A stretch of 64,000 nucleotides of DNA from Siphonodentalium dalli. Its lineage: Eukaryota > Mollusca > Scaphopoda > Gadilida > Siphonodentaliidae. The notes below the pieces were generated by a model, which searched no databases, was not told the DNA's origin, and saw nothing but the letters and a program-made list of their open reading frames with translations. Positions 8,629-20,596 of this stretch are shown one piece after another. Location of the stretch: positions 110,718,004-110,782,003 of the forward strand of contig CP136064.1 of NCBI GenBank assembly GCA_032622095.1, in the 5' to 3' direction. Made by a program: the position numbers and the translations under genes. How positions within the stretch are numbered: the first letter of the stretch is position 1; each line of letters starts with the position of its first letter.

Positions 8629-11400
8629 CTTTTTAGCTCACCTGAGACGAAGTCTCCGGTGGAGCTATAGTCATCACTCCTCGTCCGTCGTCCGTCCGTC
8701 CGTCCGTCTGTCCGTCTGTCCGTCTGTCCGTCTGTCTGTCAACTTTTTTTTTAAACATCTTCTCCTCTGAAACCATCATACCGAATTGGTTCATATTTGG
8801 TGTGGATGTTCCCTAGGTGACTCTCATTCAGATTTGTTCAAATGACGTCAATGGGTCAAATAGTTGTGAAACCAGGGCCATAACTCTATTCCTCCATAGT
8901 AATTCTTACAACAACTTCTTGTTCATAACCATTGTGCCGATTTAGCTAATATTTGGTATGGAGGGTCCTTGGGTGACTGGTGTTCAGATTTGTTCAAATG
9001 AGGTCACCCGGTCAATTAGTTGAGAAACCAGGGCCATAACTCATAGTAATTCTTACAATGACTTCTTCTAAACAAATATTTGGCCTATTCAGCTCATATT
9101 TGGTACTGAGGGACCTTGGGTGACTGGGAATCAGATTTGTTCAAATTGGGTCACTGGGTCAAATAGGGGCAGAGCCAGGGACATTTCTAAAAACAAAAAA
9201 TTAAATTTTTGCATTTTGACCTTTAATTTTTGTTTAGGACCCATCACAGTCTCATATTTCTTACCTACATTTTTCTTAGCATGTTCTTCATCTGTATGGA
9301 TTTTGGTATTGTTTATTTAACCCCTTCCACTCTTGTTTTGATATAGAATTCATCCAAGACAGGATTACTCAAACATTTTTCATCTGATCAACACCAAATT
9401 TGGTATATGAATTTTTGACACTTATATACAGATCAAGTTAAAATATGGGTTTGATCCGATATATTTTAACAGAGTTATGGCCCTTTATAATTCACACCCC
9501 TTTGCTATGCACTATTAATTTTTAAGAGGACACTCTAGCCTGTATTATTGAAAAAGCCAATTTATCATAGTGTGGTCACCCAATCCTCTTGCTGAATACT
9601 GCTTGCTTCAGACCAGTTTATCATCTGTCATTACAAGACATGACATTAGCTAAACAACTACCAGAGTCTACAAGGAATAGTCCATTGTTCATTTCTCCAA
9701 GCCTGGACATAGTGTGTCTGACATTTGCAGAATGAAGTCCCCAGATGGTGAATTTAGTGTTGCTACCCCATACAATTTCAAATTTGGTATATGAATTTTT
9801 GACACTTATATACAGATCAAGTTAAGGTGCCCAATGGGTGAACATCACCAATTTCAACTGGGGAACTTCAATCTTATTCTAGGTCTTCCATAGCAGTTGA
9901 GGGCCTTATCAGAATGAGGTCCCCAGAGAGTGAATTTAGTGATACTAGCCCGCTGTGCAGGAAAGCGTCACTAAATTCACCCTCTGGGGACCTCATTCTG
10001 CAAATAACAGACAGACTATCTCAAGGCTTGATTGTATAATACAGTGTGTTGCTTGAGGCCAGACATGCACAATGTAGGAACAGACATGCTTGTAGTGATG
10101 CTATCCCACATAGCGGGCTAGCATCACCAAATTCACCATTTGGAGACCTCATTCTGCTTAGGCCTCATCTTCTGGGAAGTATCTATAGTATCAAATTTAC
10201 ATTGTTGTTAGTTAAATTTCCCTTCTAGGAAGTTTCTATATCCCCTAATTTGCAGAAGATAAAATTCATAATTGAGGGGCCCAATGGGTGAACATCACCA
10301 ACTTCAACTGGGGAAATTCAATTTTATTCTAGGTCTTCCATAGCAGTTGAGGGCCTTATCAGAATGAGGTCCCCAGAGGGTGAATTTAGAGTCACTAAAT
10401 TCACCCTCTGGGGACCTCATTCTGCAAATGACAGACACACTATCACACTATTTCAAGGCTTGTTGTATAATACATTGTGTTGCTTGAGGCCAGGCATGCA
10501 CAATGTAGGAACAGACACGCTTTTTGTGATGTTATTCCGCACAGCAGGCTAGCATCACCAAATTCACCCTCTGGCGACCTCATTCTGCTTAGGCCTCATC
10601 TTCTGGGAAGTATCTATAGTATCAAATTTACATTGTTGTTAGTTAAATTTCCCTTCTAGGAAGTTTCTATATCCCCTAATTTGCAGAAGATAAAATTCAT
10701 AAATGAGGTGCCCAATGGGTGAATATCACCAACTTCAACTGGGGAACTTAATTTTTATCCTTATCAGATTTGTGAAAATGGGATCACAAAGTCAAATAAG
10801 GGCAGAGCAAGAGACTTAACTATTTCACTACATAGTAATTCTTAAAATATGTTTGCAAGAACTAGTTGGCTTATATAGAATGGAATGTTCTTCCTTGACT
10901 GCAATTCAGATTTTTTTAATGGGGTCACCTGGTCAAATAGGGGCCAAGCGAAGGACAGTTTCCCTCTTAATATGCTTCCTTCACAAGGACCATCAGGTCT
11001 ATTTGACTGATATTTATGATATGTATGAAGGGTTCTTTGGTGTCTGGGATTCAAATTTATTCAGATGGAGTCACCAGGTTAAATAGGGTGGGACCAGGGA
11101 CATAACTATATGTCTCTATAGTAATTCTTAAAATGTCTTCTCAAGAGAGTTTGGACTATTTAGCTTACATATAGTATGGAGGAATCAATAGGATCCTTTA
11201 GTGACTGAGATTCAGATTTGTTAAAATGAGGTCAACCTGTCAAGAAATGGCAGGCTATGGGGAGTCTAATAAAATCATCGAAATACCAAATTCATTAAAA
11301 CATCTACCTTGGAACCAATTGACTGATTGGTCGGACATACATGTATTGTGTTTTTGGGTCCATGGATAATTGGGCTTCAAACATGTTTAAATGGTTTTAG
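8629..11400. repeat. Dispersed mollusc-type repeat block with about 150-bp units
   Basis: It opens with TTTTTAGCTCACCTGAG and a GTCCGTCCGTC microsatellite (8692-8740). Then degenerate units recur holding 'CAGATTTGTTCAAATG', 'GTCAAATAG' and 'AGGGCCATAACT' (about 8790, 8945, 9085, 10760, 10880, 11010, 11160). A related 'CATCTGATCAACACCAAATTTGGT' unit lies at 9330-9500. A foldback cluster (9715-10750) interrupts the series. The whole block splits the LINE RNase H domain in two. No gene is visible. Confidence 0.7.
9715..10750. mobile_element. Tandem cluster of foldback elements (family 'GAGGTCCCCAG')
   Basis: The signature 'AGAATGAGGTCCCCAGAGGG' and its reverse complement recur here as hairpin arms (about 9911-10005, 10120-10165, 10360-10428, 10545-10590). 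The phrase 'CCCAATGGGTGAACATCACC' recurs at about 9829, 10277 and 10709, so a unit near 440 bp is tandemly repeated about twice. Other copies of the family lie at 26784, 36600, 53760, 54712 and 63880. Confidence 0.8.
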
Positions 11401-11744
11401 AAAAAGGCGCTTGTGAGATTGGAAATTTCCAACAATTGAGAAAGTTTGAGGTGTCGGTTGTGAAATTCCAACCTAAGACTTGGGAGTCTGGATCCCGGTC
11501 GGGAGGGGACTTGTTGAGCTGGAGGAGGGGGGTGATCAGTAGTGTACAGTTGGCAATTTCAAGGTGGATTTTTACCAAGCTACATACTTGAAGTCTCTCT
11601 AGCCACATATCCTGTATAAATCTACTTCTTTTAAAGTGATTATGAAAAGTGCTGACTGTTTTGGTCTCCAGAGTCCCAGTCTTATCAGTCTTTGCAGTCT
11701 GGTGAGCGACCCCACAGTCATTGACTGTCTTGTTTGTTTTGACA
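11401..11744. other. Unassigned DNA between repeat block and LINE fragment
   Basis: The minus frame of the LINE fragment stays open here by chance, but the sequence does not resemble RNase H. 'GGAAATTTCCAAC' recurs at 32.3 kb. Nothing else is recognised. Confidence 0.4.
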
Positions 11745-12182
11745 AACGATTTGGCATATATTAGACCCAGTCTTAGTCCATAAAGTTCAGCATTGAGACT
11801 GTCATCAGAAGATTGAACAGGTTCACTTATGATAACCGGATCGCTGAGTAGGCCACTAGTGTATATAACGGCGGCAGAACCACTGTGTCCATTATTTAGC
11901 ACTGATCCGTCCGTAAAAATAATCCGGTCTTTTCCACCTGTGTTCTGTAGGAATTTACAGTTATCATTACTTTCGATGTCTAGAGATGCTGCTTGAGATG
12001 TATTACTAGAGTTTGGTACAGTTTCAGGAGTTGAGTAGATGGCGTAAGTGCAGAAATCGTCACTTTCAGGGAGATATATTGGTTCTTTTTCTATAGAGCC
12101 GAGTTTGTTACCCAACAGATATTTTCCAAAGGAATAGAGTTTTAACTTGTCTTGTTATGAAATTCCCCCGTTGACTTTTCAA
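11745..12182 (-). pseudogene. LINE RNase H, N-terminal half (fragment 1 of 4)
   Basis: Minus-strand frame with KLKLYSFGKYLLGNKLGS and an acidic linker, then the RNase H start DRIIFTDGSVLNNGHSGSA (first catalytic D) and SLNAELYGLRLGLIYAKSF (catalytic E). Together with the D and D blocks at 8406-8628 the full D-E-D-D set is present, but in separate pieces. After about 11745 the frame runs into unrelated sequence. The RT domain expected further up (above 12182 on this strand) is not seen, because a MULE-like element and other repeats follow; a TAA near 12148 also breaks it. Confidence 0.8.
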
Positions 12183-12196
12183 GGCACCTCTTCTGC

Positions 12197-13561
12197 TAGT
12201 CCAAGTCTTCTTGTACTAAAACCAGCTAAGATATTGGGATGGCGATTTGCTGTTTTTAGTCCAAGCCCGCTTGCATACCAATCCTATCACACGAGTTACG
12301 CCCACGATCTGTGGCGGGAATCTGTGGTGTATTTTACTCGATTTACCTAATGAATCAATACATGATGCTATATACATCGGAAAGAGAGGCATCTTATGGT
12401 CATAATGGTGTATAATAATCTAACTTTCATGTTAAATTACGCATAGAATATTCCGGTTGATTGTCACCAACATCGCTGTTTTTTCTGTTTGTTTACTTAA
12501 CTGAAAGCCGAACTCAGGTTCCGAAGAACTTCGGCATTGTCCAGTGTTTGTTCTGAGTATTCTAGTTTCCGTTTCTATATATAGCGCGGAGTTTTCCGAA
12601 CAAAATAGCGAAACCCGATCGCCGCAAAGTCCAGTTTCCAATGTGCTTTGAGAACAATTCCCGCACTAAAAACTTAATGACATAATGGAGGATCAGAAAG
12701 GTAGTTTTGTTGACAATTTTCGCAAGCAACTTGCCAAAATTGGAGCAAATTAGAACTCTTGTGTCTGACTTGCCATGCGTGTGATTTTCATCCATGTGCA
12801 TTTTGACTTTTGTGTTGATAAAATAATCGGAGAACCGAATCACACAGTTTCGAAATATAGTTCTTCCGTTTTAGTGGGACTTTTCAAACTTAAGGTTAAA
12901 AATTTATACAAATTTTGTTTGATTTTTTGTTTGCTTAACAAGAGCAGTATATTGCTCTGTTCGCTTAGTATATATCTTAATTTCGCTGAAGTCCACCAAA
13001 TGTGGGAAATGTAGCACCATATTATTTATTCTAATGGTCGTTGTGTTTACACTGTTTTAAACTTTGAGAGGGTTGTAATTCCCCGTAATTTATTTAATGT
13101 ATTACATTTATATCTTCAATGTTTAATTAATCTATTTATTTTTTATTTATTAACACACATAATTACGATTACAATGGAGAATTCATCGTAATTTGCGTGG
13201 TCCGTCGAAAATCTACGGAATATTTTCAACGGAAAATGCCGAACACAGTTCGCGAGGTCAACTGAGTTCGCATACTTTTAAAAATTTGTAAACATTGCGG
13301 TAAATGTATCTTTTCGCATTAAATTACCGCTTTCAATTCACAACTGATGTGTGTTTCAGATCAAATAGCATGTCTTCTGCGGAAAATATCCGTTTATTGT
13401 CGCAATTGTGATATTTTATTTCATATAATTGTGGTTTTATTTGAGCGGGTCACAAATGCTTAAGTCATGTCATAAGAATGCATGGGCCTGGAACTCGGAC
13501 TAAAGACCGGCACCTCCATCCCAATATCTTAGCCGGTTTTAGTATGAGAAGACTTGGACTA
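12197..13561. mobile_element. MULE-like DNA element with 9-bp TSD
   Basis: The terminal inverted repeats begin TAGTCCAAGTCTTCT and continue imperfectly for about 80 bp (ACTAAAACC.GCTAAGATATTG). A 9-bp direct repeat CTCTTCTGC flanks both ends (12188-12196, 13562-13570). A 9-bp duplication with long inverted ends suggests Mutator-like elements (family knowledge). The interior has only short frames and no transposase. A decayed relative of the left end lies at 20265-20530. Confidence 0.75.
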
Positions 13562-13570
13562 CTCTTCTGC

Positions 13571-14309
13571 ATGGAAGAAGACTGAGTAATATAGGTCATA
13601 CCATGCACAAAATTGATAAATTAATAATAATGGGAATTGTCACAATCATGAAGCCGAACGTCCTTTGTAGAATTAGAACCACAGTAGATGTCGAATAAAG
13701 GACAAATTTACGGAAATAGTCTTTCCATATATAAGTTCGACTGTTCGTATGAAACTGTAGACCTACCTATAATGGGCTATATAGTTGATGGACCTATTCG
13801 TAGGTACCGCCCCAATTTCAATTATAGCCAATGAGCCGATAGCGTAATCGCCGAAGCGACATGTGCCTGCCTAGTGATATGAAAGACACCACAAGCGGCT
13901 CCTTAACAACCATTGTAAGCCAAAGGAAATTTACGAACACGAGAGCAAAATATGTGTTAAAAACAGACTTTCATTTTTAGAAAATGTAGGCGCGCATAGT
14001 CCCGCTCGCTGGGTTTTGGGCCCAGGCGCACAGTTTCTATCAAGATAAAATAAAAAGCGGGGCCACACTTATAAGATTTTGTGTTTCCCCTCTCCCTAAT
14101 CTAAATTTTTTATTTGGGTAGGTAGGTAAAATATTTTTTTTTTTGTTGCCAAAACTACAATAGTTATATCGGAAAGTATTTAGGCCTTTGGAATATGGTT
14201 TGATTGTTAAAAGATCATGTCAGAACTGGTACTTCATGTTTTATTAATGTTTAAATGAACTTCCTAACAGTATTTTGAACAGGTCAGAGAGAACCCAAAA
14301 TCAATGTAC
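13571..14309. other. No gene seen; possible outer inverted-repeat arm
   Basis: The stretch is AT-rich. At 13955-14000 the segment with 'AGACTTTCATTTTTAG' and GGCGCGC is inverted relative to 17035-17078, so it may be one arm of a 3.1-kb unit. A TAGGTAGGTAGG-like microsatellite lies near 14120. Confidence 0.35.
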
Positions 14310-15760
14310 TAAACCTCGATTTGTGTAAAAAACCTCGATTGAGGTTCTACGAGATCATGTGATCAGTTACATGGACTCACTACCATAGTGTAAGATGAAA
14401 TACTCCACACTATATTACTTCCATTAGTATCATATTTGGTTTAGAGTGTTTCCCCTTACATGTATATCATGGGTGAGTATTTTGACCAGTGCCTGGCAGC
14501 AGGGTTGTCAAAGTACCGACGGTACCACAACTTTCGGTACCGGTTCCGTACTGATGTTCAGTACCGCAAACCGGGTCGGTATCGGTTCTCATTGAGTGGA
14601 CTTTTATACGGCAAATAACTTTTGTTTCGTGGGGTTCCATCATCAATTATTCGTTAAGTTCGAGGTTTAGTCAAACAAAGAAAATAAAAATCGCAACGAC
14701 ATTTACGATTAAGTTGTTGTCTGCAGCGGTTTTCGGCAAGTCGCAAAGGGATGATTTTTTAAAAGACGGAATACAGAGTGGAACGAATGTAGACATGTAT
14801 GTTTGACTACTGGGTCGGCTAACATTGTAGATTTATATGGATACACGGTACACTATTTTATTTGTGTGGTAATTAATTAGAGAACTCACTAATCGGCCAT
14901 ATTACTCGCATGTTGTAATTTCATAAATGATGTCACCCAATGAAATCAAAGTCGTTTCCAGTAAGCCTAGTTGTAGTTGGCTAGTTCGAAAATAGATTTA
15001 GAGAGAAAATAGTCAAATACACTCTGTGTCTGTGACATTAACTTTATATCACAATAAAAGTAAAAACAAAGGGAAAATAAAACTCAATAGATGTCACTCA
15101 TGTGATCATAAGAATCATTACGTCATAATGCTCTGGTAACTCTGCCCTGGTTCCCCACACCTCCATGTCACGACTCACAACTCATAAATATCCTGTCATT
15201 CGAGTTCTACAGTGTCAACATCCATGTCATATATATCCGTCGATGGTAATTTGGGTCTTTGGCACTTTTGCGCCTTGTGACCTTGTCGTTGCCCAACAAA
15301 CTCCTCTCAAATGATGCATGTGTCATAAATTGATACCGCGAAACGGCACGTGCATAATTGCATCCGGCGGCATTCGAGCCGCATCCAAGAAATACATTTA
15401 TCACAAGCGCCTACACAATGCATGCATTTTGTCAATTTTGTGACAAGTTGTCATAGTGCGGCATGTTGTGCCTTTGATGTTTGAATGTGCTAATGATATC
15501 ACGATGACCAATCGCAGTTTTGTTTGGCGCGATGTTGAGCTGCTTAATTAACCCTTTATATTTGTTAAGATGTATATTAATAGAAATCAACAATCAGTAC
15601 CGAGAACCGTCGGTACTCGACATCAGAACCGGTACCGATTTAATTCCTGATTACCGCCGGTTCCGGTACCGGTACCAGTACCTATTGACAACCCTGCCTG
15701 GCAGTGGTCACGTGATCTCGAAGAACCTCGATTGAGGTTTTTTACACAAATCGAGGTTTA
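14310..15760. mobile_element. MITE with GTAC flanks, split by a hAT element
   Basis: The ends are inverted over about 60 bp: TAAACCTCGATTTGTGTAAA... on the left, and the complement on the right, including CCTCGATTGAGG and a GATCA.GTGATC core. GTAC lies on both sides (14306-14309, 15761-15764). Without the nested hAT and one TSD copy it would be about 246 bp. Confidence 0.8.
14500..15696. mobile_element. Non-autonomous hAT element, 8-bp TSD CCTGGCAG
   Basis: The ends are CAGGGTTGTCAA...TTGACAACCCTG, typical of hAT. The 8-bp duplication CCTGGCAG is at 14492-14499 and 15697-15704. Subterminal regions are crowded with GGTACC/GGTACCGG words (about 14530-14590 and 15600-15680), which may be transposase-binding repeats. 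At 1197 bp, with no transposase frame, it is non-autonomous. Confidence 0.9.
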
Positions 15761-15764
15761 GTAC

Positions 15765-17906
15765 CTGTTGAAGGCATCAAGTTCAACTCGATTTGTTGTC
15801 AATGGCAAATTGCAATGCTGAGTCACTTTGCAGTCCTGGTTCACTTTCAGTGAAGTTTCAATTTTGGGTCGAAGTCCATTATCACCCGAATAGTTTCGCC
15901 CGAATCGTATGAAAATACATTGACAGTGTCCGTTCCGGTTTGCGAAACGCTGACAGCTACCACGCTGTTTTTCAACTTCACATCCGTGACCTCGTCATTG
16001 CAGGTTAGCAAACTTTCCAACACATCGGACCACGTGCGTTCTGTGTCGTATTCGCCGATCCTATTTTTAATTAAATTAATGTCATATTTTTGTCGCCATT
16101 TTTCAAAACGATGTTAACACAGAGACTTGCAGATATTTTCTGCTTTTTAGCAGACGAATCCTTCGCGCAATGTCAACAAACATCACCCGGAAGTTTAACA
16201 TCGGTAAAGCGGAAAAGCAAAAACGCGGAATAAAAAAACACCGGAAACGGACCGGAGGAATGCCGATTTTCGGAAAATGAATATAAATAATTTTTTACAA
16301 ACGGGTCGCAAATAATAATCTCAGTCGGCGGGTTTAAAATGGGACGGTCGGGCGAGGGGAAACAAACATATTATTTATTATGGCCCGGATTGCCGGAAAT
16401 ACATTCATATATGCCGATCGATGTCCAGTGAATCTCTTTGATGGTTTAACACTGCTTTATCCACTATCCATAAGCACAAGTGAATGTCACACACTATGTT
16501 TTATATTGTACATGCTCCTATATTAATTGTAATTCATAATTATTAATAAAGAATCAATTTAATACTCCGATTCCATGCTGACAGAATAATATCAACATCT
16601 CCCGGCCACGTGGTCTCGCTTTGATTTTCCAGGAATTTATGTGACGTCATACGCCGTACATAGAAAACATTCAAATGTATTTTTAGCTTCGAATCATTCA
16701 GACAGATAGTGCATTCGACACTGTGTGACCTCAAATAATTTACTGGTGTCGGTGATCAAAACATCGGGCGGGTTGATTGACACCGCACTGTGAATGGAAA
16801 GTTGTGGAATTGGTAACTAGGTCGCGGCACCTTTGATCTCGTGACACATCATACAGGCATTCTCGGAACGCGGTAATAAAACGGAAAATGGGACACATTA
16901 TTAACCAATCTCGTCTGGGTAGACACTGAAAATAGCGTTATCAGGTTCGGCCAACTTCTCTCTCTGTATTTGGCCTAGGTGCGCAATCGATCACTCGCTG
17001 GTTTTCAATTTCAGGCACGCGATGGTGCGCAAGAGCGATCGCGCGCCTCAAAAATGAAAGTCTTGTTAAAAAGCTACAATGGTGTTGAAATGTACATGGG
17101 GAACATGTCCGGTTGACGAACGATATTTATACACATGTTTTAGTTCGGTTTCCTAAATAAAAAAGTAACTAAGACATCTGTTTACTCTGGATTAAACAAT
17201 GCCAACGACCACACTCGGATCCTAATGTTATTTAAATTCCAATATTAATATAACAGATTTCAAACTAAAACGTGGAAATAGTAGGCCCGATCGATGATGC
17301 GTTATGAATATCAATTGTGCCACGAGTATTTGTTTTATGTGAAGTGTTTTTCGTTATAAATGTTTACATGTATTGCTGTTATAAGTTAACACCGTGGTCA
17401 TATTGAGTTCAGATGTCTGCTATTCACACTAACCTGTAGGATCTCCTGCGAACGTTTTACTGAATCCATTTGAGAATCTAAAGCTTCCTCCATATTAATG
17501 CGACAATGTACGTGTAAATGAGAATCAACAGATGTTTTCCAAGAGAATTACATGAAATTTCGCACATTGCACGTGCTTCGCGGTGCATACACGCAACCTT
17601 CACCGAACGAGTTCACTTTGTGCCATTGTTGCCACATGGCAACATGTAAAGTTCTGACTCCATGACAGTCGGCGTTTTCTTTAATGTACCGTACTATAGT
17701 GATGGCAAAATAGGATGTGGAATTTTAAAAGACCATTATTTGATAAGCCTTTGCATCCGGTCTGATGTCACCGGGGATCATGCAGGACGCTCGAGGTATG
17801 GGAAACTGATATTGTTATATTTATTTTGACAAAAGAGGGATTATAGATTAATTACCACATGTACACCTCCGTTTAGTTTATTTCATCAAGGTGTGAACTA
17901 TTAGCA
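15765..17906. other. No gene seen; locally GC-rich unassigned DNA
   Basis: This stretch is richer in CpG than its surroundings (for example 15860-16340 and 16980-17050). Only short frames are present, with no recognised domain. The segment 17035-17078 is the inverted partner of 13955-14000. Confidence 0.4.
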
Positions 17907-17908
17907 TA

Positions 17909-18302
17909 CTCTTGAGTGCCTAATAAACATACATGTACGATTATTAAAATCGAGGTAAAATTCCCACCTGTACGATCGTTATTTGGCCCTGTACGTTTAT
18001 TAAATTAACCAAAAGAAATAATTCACCAATCTTAAATTGTGTTATTCATAAAGAAATGAACTCTGATTGTTGACAAACAGTTATCAGCACACTGCAGATT
18101 CACAGACCTGGCTATCCATCGAAACTATTTCTGTCACATGGCATCAGTAAACACGTCAGATGGTGCGTTTTGTGGGGATGTATGCATGGTACTAATATTT
18201 CCAGTTTGTATGTTTATTCCGCCCTGTACTATTATTCAGTTACGCGACATTTTCCAACCTGTAATATTATTCCACCCTGTACTTTTATTAGGCACTCAAG
18301 AG
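17909..18302. mobile_element. MITE, TA TSD, ends CTCTTGAGTGCCTAATAA
   Basis: Inverted ends CTCTTGAGTGCCTAATAA / TTATTAGGCACTCAAGAG with TA on both sides, 394 bp. 'CCTGTACGTTTATTA'-like words repeat inside. A shorter relative is at 59928-60104. Confidence 0.8.
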
Positions 18303-18304
18303 TA

Positions 18305-19690
18305 GCTTCGAAATTAAATTTGCTATTTGATATTGAAGTTATATAATGGCTTCATTTACACAGTTTGATTAAACGTAAACATCGATCTTTGTTGGTTATC
18401 GGAAATGGCCTAACAATCACAACTGGTTTTTTGTTTAAATCTGGTTCTATTTTTGTTTATATCTAATGACAGTCACTTTTACAAGATGCATATATACACA
18501 CATAGGTATCTTGAAAATCGTGAAACTCAGAAAGAAGCTATATTACTGTGTTACGTGGCGTTTAACAACACAGTCCGTTCTCATCGGAAGCCATTTTAGT
18601 AATGAATATGAAGCGAAATTGAGATGGCTTGTGGTGCTTAGTAGTAGTAACCATGTAGCCTATTGGTGGGCGGTACGTACGGATAGGTCCGTTGATTGGT
18701 TACATATGATTTTAAAATACAGTTTTGACACTTCGACATAGAATTCTGGGAAAATCGGTGCGAACAGTCTGTTGTGTTGAGAAATTGAGACTCCTTACGA
18801 GTCCTTAGGCTTAGTTTTTGAACAGCTTCCAGCAATCTAGTGTAGAATCTGTGAAAGTCAACTGCTCCAGTCATCAGCCTTTCAAACTTGATCCAAGAGC
18901 TCGATTGCAAAGAATGCCTAATATTTCTATCAGGTCATAATCAGATAGTGGTTGTCCATTTTGTCCCCATGTCGCAATGCTGGATTCAAGATACAGTCGA
19001 TGTCGAATTTAGAACAAAATTTGCAAAACAGTCTTTCCATAGGCTCGTTTGAGACCTATATATATCATTGATTACATATGATTAAACACAGTTTTGACAG
19101 TTCGATGTAAACATTGGATCCTTGTGCGAGCACATCGAGTAACTTCTTGAGAGCCTCAAAATTAGAATATCACATGGCTCCGATTTGGATATATCTCATG
19201 ATTACTCCACAAGGCACATGCGATCATCAAAGCCTCACACTGTCACAGTCACAGACACAGATTCACACCAGACAACAACAAAATGAACCCTATTCAGATG
19301 TGATTCCGATGCAACAACCCTTTATGTGCGGCGAGTTTAAAGAAAATGCCTGTTCTTGATCCTTAGAATCATAATTATTTCTGTTCGTGACTATTGTCAA
19401 CACCAGAACAGCTGAGAGTGAGAATGTTGTCTACACCGTCGAACAATTTATCCACACGAAAATCCTTGAATAAAGTCATTAAATAGCTGCAAAACTGGTA
19501 GAAACGTATCCTACCGTTAGTTGTTCTGTGATGTTATTTCAAGAATTTCAATGTAGAAAAGTCTGATAGCACAAAAATAGAGATATTTGTGTAGTATTTT
19601 CTTCTGAAAACTATAAAACAGCTGTTTCCTTCAAATGACGTCACCAAACCAACAGGATGGGCACATATTATCCAAATCGTTATATACTAC
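18305..19690. other. No gene seen
   Basis: Short overlapping frames occur on both strands near 18466-18910 and 19114-19359, but none shows a domain or sensible splice context. Similar phrases at 18690-18740 and 19060-19100 ('TGATTACATATGATT', 'TTTTGACA.TTCGA') suggest an old duplication of about 370 bp spacing. Confidence 0.4.
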
Positions 19691-19692
19691 TA

Positions 19693-20086
19693 CCCTGCTG
19701 GACAAAACAAGTGTCCACTTAACCGCGATGCGGTTAGTGTTGCCACCCCGGCTGAAATGCAACTACACAGCACCACTGGCTAACTACAGTTGGACCGTTG
19801 TGTACTTGCCGTTCGGCCATGGTGTAGTTGCTGCGTGTACGTTCATTAAACTGAAAAAAGACGATACAAACCAGAAATCTAACCACAGTGTACATGCCGT
19901 TCGGCTGCGGTGTAGTTGCCTCTTGGCTGTGGTGTACTTGCCGTTCGGCCGCAGTGTACTTGCTGTTCGGCCGGTGTGTACTTGCCGTTCGGCCGCGGTG
20001 CTCAACTGCAGTTACAAACTCTGACACCGCGGGCCGAACGGCAAATACACCGTGGTGCCAATGGACACTTGTTTTGTCCAGCGGGG
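19693..20086. mobile_element. MITE, TA TSD, with GC-rich minisatellite core
   Basis: Ends CCCTGCTGGACAAAACAAG / inverted CCCCGCTGGACAAAACAAG, with TA on both sides (19691-19692, 20087-20088); 394 bp. The core (about 19795-20045) is a run of degenerate copies of TTGCCGTTCGGCCGCGGTGT, in direct and some inverted orientation. This makes open frames on both strands (for example YLPFGRS) that are not genes. Confidence 0.8.
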
Positions 20087-20264
20087 TAGCTCGTTTCGTC
20101 TATCATATTCCGTTATGACAGTCAGTAGAGAGTAATATTGTAGAAAAAAAGTACCTGAGAAAATACAGTACCAGAGCACTCATTTAACATACAGTGAAAA
20201 GCGGAAGTCAACAACAACAACAACAAAATATGTGTTAGATAACTTACCACCTCTACACGTCGTA

Positions 20265-20530
20265 GTCGAAGTCTGCTCATACGAAAACCAGCTAAGATAT
20301 TGGGATAGCGAAATGCTGTATTTAGTACGATATCATCTCGATAGTATTTCTATAACATGTTTTATACCCAGACTTGGTGGCAGGAATTGTAGTTGATTTT
20401 ACCTAACAAATCAATACCTGATGATAAATATTTCGGAAAGAGTAACATCTTACATGTATGGTCATAATGGTGTATCATAATCTAACTTTCATGTTGAATT
20501 ACACATAGAATATTCCAGTTTATTAGGAAT
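20265..20530. repeat. Decayed relative of the 12.2-kb MULE-like element
   Basis: ACCAGCTAAGATATTGGGAT and then TGGTCATAATGGTGTAT.ATAA and TAACTTTCATGTT.AATTAC match 12220-12460 in order, with many substitutions. Only one end is recognisable. Confidence 0.7.
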
Positions 20531-20596
20531 AAGATCGGTTTGTTTACGTTTGATTATGTTTTAACTGAAAGCAGAAGTGTTCCGCAATGTACTTGG

